Source of the DNA: an uncultured Thermomonas sp.
GTDB taxonomy: Bacteria; Pseudomonadota; Gammaproteobacteria; Xanthomonadales; Xanthomonadaceae
Direction: 5' to 3'
Assembly: GCA_946480065.1 (NCBI GenBank)
Contig: CAMLJA010000009.1
Location: 1-18,839 of the forward strand
Length of the DNA: 18,839 bases
In this document: piece after piece, positions 13,056 to 18,839 of the stretch
Numbering within the stretch: position 1 is the first letter of the stretch
Layout of the letters: each line of letters starts with the position of its first letter
Notes under the pieces: model-generated
What the model was told of the DNA's origin: nothing
Database searches by the model: none
Seen by the model: only the letters and a program-made list of their open reading frames with translations
Made by a program: the position numbers and the translations under genes

Positions 13056-13865
13056 TCAGCGACCGCGGGCCCACGCGGCCAGCAGCACCGCGGTGGCGGC
13101 AGCGACATTGAGGCTCTCCACCGCGCCGCTGCCCGGGATCGACAGCCGCAGGTCGCAGGCGGCGGCCAGCTGCGGCGACATCCCCTCGCCTTCCGCGCCC
13201 AGCACGTAGACCAGCCGCGGCGGCAACGCCGCGGCGAACAGGTCGGCCCCGCCGCGCACCACGGTAGCGGCCAGCGCGAAGCCGGCCCCATGCAGCTGGG
13301 CGATGCTGTTGTCCTCGCGCCCCAGGCGCACGAACGGCACCGCCTCGGCGCCGCCCTCGGCCACCCGCGCGGCCGCGCCGGACAGCGCCAGCGTGGAGGC
13401 CTTCGGCAGCAGCACCGCGGACACCCCGAAGTGCGCCGCGCTGCGCAGGATCGCGCCCAGGTTGTGGGGATTGCCCACGCCGTCTAGCCAGAGCGCGCAC
13501 TGCGGGCCGGCCGGCAGGTCGCGCAGCCAGCTGGACAGCGGCTGCGGCGGCTCGCGCAGCACGTCGGCCACCACCCCTTCGTGGTGCCCGCTGGCCGCCA
13601 GCTTCTGCAGGTCGGCCTCGTCCACCACGCGGTAGCCCACGCGCTGCGCCACGCACCACTTCAGCAGCGGCTGCAGCTGCGGGATGCGCGCCTCCAGCAG
13701 GTAGAGCTTGCGGATGGCCTGGGGCCTGCGGTCGAACGCGGCGCGCACGGCGTTGAGGCCGTACAGGCGCAGCTCCGGCACGCGGGCGTCGGGCGTGTCG
13801 GGCGCGTCGGGCACTCCGGGCGCGCGCCGGGGCCGCGGCTTCCAGGGCGAGCCAGGATCAGGCAT
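13056..13865 (-). CDS. SpoU/TrmH-family (SPOUT) RNA 2'-O-methyltransferase
   Basis: The 269-residue protein has three parts. A Pro/Arg-rich, disordered N-terminus (1-28) contains PDA/PDT triplet repeats. A SpoU substrate-binding domain (about 30-105) includes LYGLNAVRAAFDRRP and HHEGVVADV. The catalytic trefoil-knot domain has motif 1 LDGVGNPHNLGAILRSAAHFG (Asn135, Arg141), motif 2 YVLGAEGEGMSP (220-231) and motif 3 LSIPGSGAVESLNVAAATAVLL (241-262). These are the SAM-binding and catalytic motifs of 2'-O-ribose methyltransferases; RlmB- or YfiF-like roles are possible but the target nucleotide is unknown. The ATG overlaps the end of the pump gene by 8 nt (ATGCCTGA), so it is the last gene of the efflux operon and probably translationally coupled to it. 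Confidence 0.92.
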   Translation of the reverse strand: MPDPGSPWKPRPRRAPGVPDAPDTPDARVPELRLYGLNAVRAAFDRRPQAIRKLYLLEARIPQLQPLLKWCVAQRVGYRVVDEADLQKLAASGHHEGVVADVLREPPQPLSSWLRDLPAGPQCALWLDGVGNPHNLGAILRSAAHFGVSAVLLPKASTLALSGAAARVAEGGAEAVPFVRLGREDNSIAQLHGAGFALAATVVRGGADLFAAALPPRLVYVLGAEGEGMSPQLAAACDLRLSIPGSGAVESLNVAAATAVLLAAWARGR

Positions 13866-16800
13866 GGCCGCCGGCGTCCGGGGTTTCGGCTTCCAGCCGC
13901 TCCAGTTCGTGCGCCAGCGCCTCCGGCGAATGGGTGTACTTCGCCAGCAGCGAATAGAAGGCCGGCACCACGAACAGCGACAGCAGGGTGGAGAAGGCCA
14001 CGCCGAACACCACCACCACGCCGATCGCGGCGCGGCTGGCCGAGCCGGGGCCGCCGAACACCACCAGCGGGATCGCGCCCATGATGGTGGCGATGGAGGT
14101 CATCAGGATCGGCCGCAGGCGCACGCCGGCGGCCTCGATGATGGCGCGGTGGATGTCGCGGCCCTCGTCGCGCAGCTGGTTGGCGAACTCCACGATCAGG
14201 ATGCCGTTCTTCGCCGCCAGGCCCACCAGCATCACGATGCCGATCTGCGAGAACAGGTTCACCGTGCCGCCGGTGACCCACAGGCCCAGCAGCGCGCCGA
14301 GCACGCCCAGCGGCACCGTCAGCATGATCACCAGCGGGTGCAGGAAGCTCTCGAACTGCGCCGCCAGCGCCAGGTACACGATCAGCAGCGCCAGCGCGAA
14401 GGTCAGCAGCACCTGGCCGCCGGACTCCTGCAGCTCCCGCGCCTCGCCCTTCCACGACAGCTGGGCGTAGTCCGGCAGGCTCTCCCTGGCCACCCGCTCG
14501 GCCCAAGCCACCGCCTCGCCCAGCGGATAGCCCTCGGCCAGGCGCGCGCTCAGGGTGATCGAGCGCAGGCGGTTGAAGCGGTTGAAGTTGCCGGGCTCTG
14601 CGACTTCCTTCAGCGTGACCAGGTTGGACAGCGGCACCAGGGTGCCGTCGCGCGCGCGCACCTGCAGCGCGCCCAGGTCGGCGACCGATTCGCGGCCCTT
14701 GCGGTCGGCCTGCACCAGCACGTCGTATTCCTCGCCGTTGTCGACGAAGGTGGTGACGCGCACGCCGCCCATCATGGTCTGGAGCGCGGTGCCGATCGCG
14801 GTGGCGGACACGCCCAGGTCGGCGGCGCGCTGCTTGTCCACCACCACCCGCATCTGCGGGCGGGTTTCCTTGTAGTCCGAGTCGGCGCCGACCAGGCCGG
14901 GGTTGTCCGCCATCTTGTCCAGCATGATGTCGCGCCAGCGCGCCAGTTCGGCGTAGTCGGGCCCGCCCAGCACCAGCTGGAACGGCTGGCCGCGGGTGCG
15001 CACCAGCCCGCCGCCGACCTGGGTGCGCACGCGCACGCCGGTCATGCCCGCGAACTTCTTCTCCAGCGCGGCCGCGACCTCGGCGGTGCTCTGCTCGCGC
15101 TGGTCCCATGGCTGCAGGAACACGATGGCGCGGCCGGTGTGCATCTCCTCGGTGGCGCCGTAGCCGCCAGGCACGCGCGGGTTGGCGCGCAGGATCGGCT
15201 TGTCCGGGCCGATCTCGCCGGCCAGGATCGCCTCCACCTTCTTCATCTGCCCCACGGTGTAGTCGTAGCCCGCGCCTTCCGGGCCCTCCATCGACAGCTG
15301 GAACGCGCCGCGGTCCTCGGCCGGCGCCAGCTCGCTGGGCAGCATCCGGAACAGCAGCACCATCGCCACCAGCGCGGCCAGCATCAGGGCGCCGAACAGC
15401 CAGGCGCGGTGCACGTGGCGGTCCAGCACGCCGCGGTAGCCCTGCGCCAGGCGGTTGAAGCGCGCGTTGATCCACTCGCTGACGCGGTTGGAATGCACCG
15501 CGTGCGGTCCGCTGTGCGGGCGCAGCAGCTTGGACGCCATCATCGGCGTGAGGGTCAGGGCGACGAACGCCGAGATCGCCACCGCCGCCGCCAGCGCCAC
15601 CGACAGCTCGCGGAACAGCCGGCCGCTGTTGCCCTGCAGGAAGCCCACCGGCAGGAACACCGCCACCAGCACCGCGGTGGTGGCCAGCACCGCGAACGCG
15701 ACCTGCGCGGTACCGCGGCGCGCGGCCACCAGCGGCGGTTCGCCCAGGTCCACCCGGCGCTGGATGTTCTCCACCACCACGATGGCGTCGTCCACCACCA
15801 GGCCGATGCACAGCACCAGCGCCAGCAGCGTGAGCAGGTTGATCGAGAAGCCGAACGCGTACAGCGCGATGAACGAGGCGATCACGCAGACCGGCACGGT
15901 CACGGCCGGAATCAGCGCCGCGCGCACACTGCCCAGGAACAGCCAGATCACCACCAGCACCAGCACCAGCGCCTCCAGCAGCGTCTCGTAGACGCGGTCG
16001 ACCGCGGCCGAGATGAAGGTGGTGGTGTCGTAGGCCACGTAGATGTCGGAGCCCTTGGGCAGGCTGGCGCCGATCCGCTCGGCCTCGGCCTTGGCCTCGT
16101 TGGCCACGTCCAGGCTGTTGGCGGTCGAGGTCTTGACGATGCCGATGCCCAGCGCCGGCTCGCCGTTGCTGCGGTAGTAGGCGCGGCGCTCGGCCGATTC
16201 CAGCGCCACCCGCGCCACGTCGCCCAGGCGGACCACGTAGCCGTCCGCCCCCTTGGCGATCGGCATGCGGTCGAACTGGTCCGCGCTGGCGTAGTCGCGC
16301 GCCACCCGCAGGATGAAGTCGCGGTCGGCCGACTCCAGGTGGCCGGCGCCCAGCTCCACGTTCTCGGCGCGCAGGGCGGCCTCCACGTCGGCCGCGGTCA
16401 GGCCGCGCGCCGCCAGCTTGTCGCCGTCCAGCCAGATCCGCATGGCGTAGCGCTGGCTGCCGCCCAGGCGCACCTGCGCCACCCCGTCCAGGCTGGAGAA
16501 GCGGTCCACCACGTAGCGCTGCGCGTAGTCGGCCAGCTGCAGGAGGTCCATGGTGTCCGAGCGCAGGTTGAACCAGAGGACCGGGTCGGAATCGCTCTCG
16601 ACCTTGCTGATCTCCGGCGGCCTCGCCTCCTCGGGCAGGCGGTCGGTGACGCGGCTCACCGCGTTGCGCACGTCGTTGGCGGCGCCCTCGATGTCGCGGC
16701 TGGCGCGGAACTCGATGCTGATCCGCGAGCTGCCGTTGCGGCTGCCGGAATCGATGGTATTGATGCCCTCGATGCCGGACAGCGCGTCCTCCAGGGTCTG

Positions 16801-16992
16801 GGTGATGCGGGTCTCGATGACGCTGGCCGACGCGCCGGGGTAGTCGACCGAGACCGAGACGATCGGCGGGTCGATCGCCGGCAGCTCGCGCAGGGTCAGC
16901 CGCAGGAACGACATCGTGCCCAGCACGATCAGCAGCAGGCTCATCACCACGGCCAGCACCGGCCGCTTGATAGACAGGTCGGAGAGCTTCAT
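13858..16992 (-). CDS. RND (HAE-1) multidrug efflux pump, inner-membrane subunit
   Basis: This 1044-residue pump resembles AcrB/MexI-type transporters, which drive drug export by proton antiport. TM1 is about 10-29, and the first porter domain follows (for example YPGASASVIETRITQTLEDA). The TM4 proton-relay aspartates are Asp401/Asp402 in GLVVDDAIVVVENIQR. The TM10 lysine is Lys928 in GLAAKNGILIVEFA. Arg960 and Thr965 lie in RLRPILMTS. The second porter/docking region (about 555-850) includes the typical repeat of periplasmic subdomains. All relay residues known from AcrB are present, and the length is normal. ATG 16992 lies 3 nt after the adaptor stop. The C-terminus is short and His/Ala-ended. 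No outer-membrane channel gene follows; instead an RNA methyltransferase gene overlaps its end. Heavy-metal (CzcA-type) identity is less likely from the DDAIVVVENIQR motif. Substrates are unknown. Confidence 0.95.
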   Translation of the reverse strand: MKLSDLSIKRPVLAVVMSLLLIVLGTMSFLRLTLRELPAIDPPIVSVSVDYPGASASVIETRITQTLEDALSGIEGINTIDSGSRNGSSRISIEFRASRDIEGAANDVRNAVSRVTDRLPEEARPPEISKVESDSDPVLWFNLRSDTMDLLQLADYAQRYVVDRFSSLDGVAQVRLGGSQRYAMRIWLDGDKLAARGLTAADVEAALRAENVELGAGHLESADRDFILRVARDYASADQFDRMPIAKGADGYVVRLGDVARVALESAERRAYYRSNGEPALGIGIVKTSTANSLDVANEAKAEAERIGASLPKGSDIYVAYDTTTFISAAVDRVYETLLEALVLVLVVIWLFLGSVRAALIPAVTVPVCVIASFIALYAFGFSINLLTLLALVLCIGLVVDDAIVVVENIQRRVDLGEPPLVAARRGTAQVAFAVLATTAVLVAVFLPVGFLQGNSGRLFRELSVALAAAVAISAFVALTLTPMMASKLLRPHSGPHAVHSNRVSEWINARFNRLAQGYRGVLDRHVHRAWLFGALMLAALVAMVLLFRMLPSELAPAEDRGAFQLSMEGPEGAGYDYTVGQMKKVEAILAGEIGPDKPILRANPRVPGGYGATEEMHTGRAIVFLQPWDQREQSTAEVAAALEKKFAGMTGVRVRTQVGGGLVRTRGQPFQLVLGGPDYAELARWRDIMLDKMADNPGLVGADSDYKETRPQMRVVVDKQRAADLGVSATAIGTALQTMMGGVRVTTFVDNGEEYDVLVQADRKGRESVADLGALQVRARDGTLVPLSNLVTLKEVAEPGNFNRFNRLRSITLSARLAEGYPLGEAVAWAERVARESLPDYAQLSWKGEARELQESGGQVLLTFALALLIVYLALAAQFESFLHPLVIMLTVPLGVLGALLGLWVTGGTVNLFSQIGIVMLVGLAAKNGILIVEFANQLRDEGRDIHRAIIEAAGVRLRPILMTSIATIMGAIPLVVFGGPGSASRAAIGVVVVFGVAFSTLLSLFVVPAFYSLLAKYTHSPEALAHELERLEAETPDAGGHA

Positions 16993-16995
16993 CGG

Positions 16996-18054
16996 CTACT
17001 TCGCCGCGCCGGCGTCGGCCACCCGGGCGCCGGCCTGCAGCTTGCCGGTGCCCTCGACCACGATGCGGTCGCCGGCGCTCACGCCCTCGCGCAGCATGAC
17101 CTTGCCGGGGACGCGCCCGCCGACCACCACGTCGGCCTTCTCCACCGTGCCGTCGGCCTTGACCCGCCACACGAAGGTCTCGCTGCCGATCTGCTGGACC
17201 GCGATCTCCGGCACCACCAGCGCCGGGCGGGTGGCGCGCGCCAGGCTGACCTCGACCAGCATCCCGGGCTTGAGCACGCGGTCCGGGTTGGGGAAGTCGC
17301 CGCGCACGGTGGCCGAGCGCGAGCCCGCGTCCAGCCGCGGCGACACCGCCGACACCGTGCCGGCGAACGTGCGGTCCGGATAGGCGGCCACCTTCCCTTC
17401 CAGCGCCTGGCCCGGGCCCACCCCGGCCAGCTCGGTCTCCGGCACGGGGAAGTCCACGTAGACGCGCGCGATGTCGTCCAGCGTGGCGATCACCGTGCCC
17501 GGCGTCACCAGCGCGCCGGGGCTGACCTGGCGGATGCCCAGCACGCCGGCGAACGGGGCGCGGATCACCCGGTCCGACAGGTTGGCGCGGATCTGCGCGA
17601 CCTGCGCGCGCGCGGCGTCGCGGGTGGCGCGCTGCGCGTCCAGCGAGGACCGCGCGACCAGCTGCTGCGCCGCCAGCGCGCTCTGGCGCTGGTAGAGCTG
17701 CTCGGCTTCCTTGGCCGCGGCCTCGGCCGAGGCCAGCGCGGCCTGCTGCTGCTGGCCGCTGAGGGTGACCAGCGGCGCGCCGCGCGCCACGTCCTGGCCG
17801 CTCTCGAAATGCACCCGCTGCACGGTCTCGCTGACCTTGGCGGTGACCGCGACCGCCTCGCGCGCGTGCACCGTGCCCAGCGCGCGCACCGCGTCGGTCC
17901 ACGGCTGCTCGCGCACCGCCTGGACCTCCACCGGGATGGCGGTGGCCGGCTGGCGCGCGCCGCCCGCGCCCGCCTCGCGCTTGCCGCAGGCGGACACGGC
18001 CAGCGCCAGCGCAACGGCGACCACGGCGGTTCGGCTACGGAAAGGCATCGGCAT
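16996..18054 (-). CDS. RND efflux periplasmic adaptor (membrane fusion) lipoprotein
   Basis: The protein has 352 residues from ATG 18054. The signal peptide ends in a lipobox (LAVSAC) with lipid-modified Cys23, so it is anchored to the inner-membrane periplasmic face. The first half of the lipoyl-like domain (about 60-98, ESGQDVARGAPLVTL) leads into an alpha-helical hairpin (about 100-160, Ala/Gln-rich heptads). The second lipoyl half is IRAPFAGVLGIRQVSPGALVTPG (about 164-186). Beta-barrel and membrane-proximal domains follow (GKVAAYPDRTFAGTVSAV, GMLVEVSLAR). It should link the pump encoded 3 nt downstream to a TolC-type channel. An in-frame ATG at 18048 and an upstream one at 18117 exist; the latter would put about 21 residues before the signal peptide and lies upstream of the likely -10. 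MexH-like adaptors are the closest in layout. Confidence 0.93.
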   Translation of the reverse strand: MPMPFRSRTAVVAVALALAVSACGKREAGAGGARQPATAIPVEVQAVREQPWTDAVRALGTVHAREAVAVTAKVSETVQRVHFESGQDVARGAPLVTLSGQQQQAALASAEAAAKEAEQLYQRQSALAAQQLVARSSLDAQRATRDAARAQVAQIRANLSDRVIRAPFAGVLGIRQVSPGALVTPGTVIATLDDIARVYVDFPVPETELAGVGPGQALEGKVAAYPDRTFAGTVSAVSPRLDAGSRSATVRGDFPNPDRVLKPGMLVEVSLARATRPALVVPEIAVQQIGSETFVWRVKADGTVEKADVVVGGRVPGKVMLREGVSAGDRIVVEGTGKLQAGARVADAGAAK

Positions 18055-18080
18055 CGTCGGGCTCGCGCGGGGGGACAGGG

Positions 18081-18086
18081 ATTCTA
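18081..18086 (-). promoter_or_regulatory. Candidate -10 element of the efflux operon
   Basis: On the minus strand GCTAGAATCC contains TAGAAT (5 of 6 to TATAAT), 26 nt before the adaptor ATG. It fits the GCNANAAT style of other putative -10s in this window. The matching -35 position is GGGAGG, so it is a weak or activator-dependent promoter. A perfect TTGACA at 18135-18140 is too far upstream to pair with it. Confidence 0.45.
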
Positions 18087-18200
18087 GCCGGGCGCCGGTC
18101 CGCCCTCCCCGTGCCATCGGCTGGGCAGGGCCGCTGTCAACCGGCGGGCCTTCCGTCAGTTACGCGGATCCGGGCGGACTGGATTCCCGCGCCGCCCGAA

Positions 18201-18228
18201 AACGCGAACGCCGGCATGAAGCCGGCGT
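18201..18228 (-). terminator. Rho-independent terminator of the aldolase gene
   Basis: A perfect 8-bp stem ACGCCGGC (18208-18215) with its complement (18221-18228) and a 5-nt loop is followed on the minus strand by TCGCGTTTTC. It lies 54 nt past the aldolase stop and upstream of the efflux promoter. Confidence 0.7.
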
Positions 18229-18252
18229 CCGCCCGGGAATGTTAGCCACTGT

Positions 18253-18270
18253 CGCCGCCCGTAGGCGGCG
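18253..18270 (-). other. Stable C(UACG)G hairpin after the aldolase stop
   Basis: A perfect 7-bp stem (CGCCGCC with GGCGGCG) closes the loop TACG on the minus strand, giving the extra-stable C(UACG)G tetraloop. It begins 11 nt after the aldolase stop and has no T-tract. With the second hairpin at 18208-18228 it forms a tandem 3'-end structure, perhaps protecting a highly expressed mRNA from exonucleases. Confidence 0.5.
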
Positions 18271-18281
18271 GCCAGGCACCG

Positions 18282-18839
18282 TCAATCGCCCCATTGCCCC
18301 AGCGCGGCCAGTCCGTTGGCCTTGGCGCGCTCGAACACGGTCTGCTGGGCCTTGGCGTAGTTGCCCTGCATGTCCTGCGCCCACAGCTTGAGCGCGGCCT
18401 GCTGCATGGCGCGGCCGTAGGAGAACGACAGCGGCCACGGGTTCGGGCCCATGCGGTTCATCGCGTCCAGGTGCGCGGTGGCGTCCTCGTCGCTCTGGCC
18501 GCCGGACAGGAACACGATGCCCGGCAGGATCGCCGGCACCGCCGACTTCAGGCACATCAGGGTGGCCTCGGCCACCTCCTCCACGCTGGCCTGCTCGTCG
18601 CAGCCCTTGCCGGGAACGACCATCGACGCCTTCAGGATGGTGCCTTCCAGCATCACGTTCTGGTTGTACAGCGCGTCGAACAGCGCGCGCAGGGTGACCT
18701 CGGTGACCTCGTAGCAGGTCTCGATGTCGTGGTCGCCGTCCATCAGCACTTCCGGCTCCACCATCGGCACAAGGCCCTGCTCCTGGCACAGCGCGGCGTA
18801 GCGCGCCAGCGCGTGGGCGTTGGCCTCGATGCAGGTGCC
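18282..18839 (-). CDS. Class I fructose-bisphosphate aldolase, C-terminal part (5' end outside window)
   Basis: The frame is open to the right window edge and gives 185 residues ending at TGA 18282-18284. The enzyme cleaves fructose 1,6-bisphosphate to dihydroxyacetone phosphate and glyceraldehyde 3-phosphate through a lysine Schiff base. Class I signatures are EANAHALARYA, LVPMVEPEVLMDGDHD with its active-site glutamate, the Schiff-base lysine in MLEGTILKASMVVPGK (fragment residue 70), the phosphate-loop FLSGGQSDEDATAHLDAMN, and PWPLSFSYGRAMQQAALKLW. This is the eukaryote-like class I form, also found in xanthomonads, and differs from the DhnA-type FbaB of E. coli. Two hairpins follow the stop. 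Confidence 0.96.
   Translation of the reverse strand, partial: GTCIEANAHALARYAALCQEQGLVPMVEPEVLMDGDHDIETCYEVTEVTLRALFDALYNQNVMLEGTILKASMVVPGKGCDEQASVEEVAEATLMCLKSAVPAILPGIVFLSGGQSDEDATAHLDAMNRMGPNPWPLSFSYGRAMQQAALKLWAQDMQGNYAKAQQTVFERAKANGLAALGQWGD

Noticed and set aside
13708..18087. 1459-codon plus-strand open frame opposite the efflux operon, and the 13661-17902 minus-strand frame
   Set aside because: Both are shadows of the pump and adaptor genes, whose frames carry all recognised motifs; their products are repetitive Arg/His/Gln or Arg/Gly/Ala sequence.
18135..18140. Perfect TTGACA on the minus strand upstream of the efflux operon
   Set aside because: At 17-nt spacing the -10 position reads ATGGCA, a poor match, and the good TAGAAT is 48 nt away; kept only as a note.
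1..18839. CRISPR arrays, insertion sequences, prophage, integrase or att sites at the tRNA
   Set aside because: No regularly spaced direct repeats, transposase motifs or duplicated tRNA 3' end were found; both sides of tRNA-Gly are core genes.

Overview
The window is gene-dense, very GC-rich DNA from a gammaproteobacterium, most likely Xanthomonadaceae/Lysobacteraceae (Lysobacter, Luteimonas, Xanthomonas or Stenotrophomonas relatives). This rests on the strong G/C third-position bias, the kinds of core genes present, a GDSL autotransporter esterase, a class I fructose-bisphosphate aldolase, and recurring -10 elements of the form GCNANAAT followed by a GC-rich spacer. No mobile element, phage gene, CRISPR array or integrase was seen. 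It reads as ordinary chromosome backbone.

Layout, left to right. The 3' end of ilvE (+) meets a histidine kinase/response regulator pair (-) with interlocking stop codons. Next come rimK (-, TTG start), tRNA-Gly(CCC) (-) with its own promoter and terminator, and an EstA-type autotransporter esterase (-). A 125-bp divergent region with a 14-bp palindrome separates the esterase from thiS, thiG and trmB (+). A large SLC13-type anion transporter (+) follows; its 3' end overlaps a small Rieske ferredoxin-like gene (-). Then come a 94-residue one-helix membrane protein, a fumarylacetoacetate-hydrolase-family enzyme, mscL and an exported M28 peptidase (all +). The right end, all on the minus strand, holds an RND efflux operon (lipoprotein adaptor, inner-membrane pump, and a SpoU/TrmH-type RNA methyltransferase overlapping the pump by 8 nt) and the 3' half of a class I fructose-bisphosphate aldolase.

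How genes work together. ThiS and ThiG are the sulfur carrier and the synthase of the thiazole branch of thiamine synthesis. The adaptor and pump form two of the three parts of a tripartite efflux system; no outer-membrane channel gene is in the window, so a TolC-like protein is presumably encoded elsewhere. The kinase and regulator form one phosphorelay. RimK, TrmB and the SpoU enzyme modify components of the translation machinery but lie in separate transcription units.

I found no clear undescribed system. The observations most worth a second look are the apparently leaderless thiS and thiG, the efflux/RNA-methyltransferase coupling, the palindrome between estA and thiS, the Rieske/one-helix/FAH neighbourhood, and the very tight convergent gene ends.
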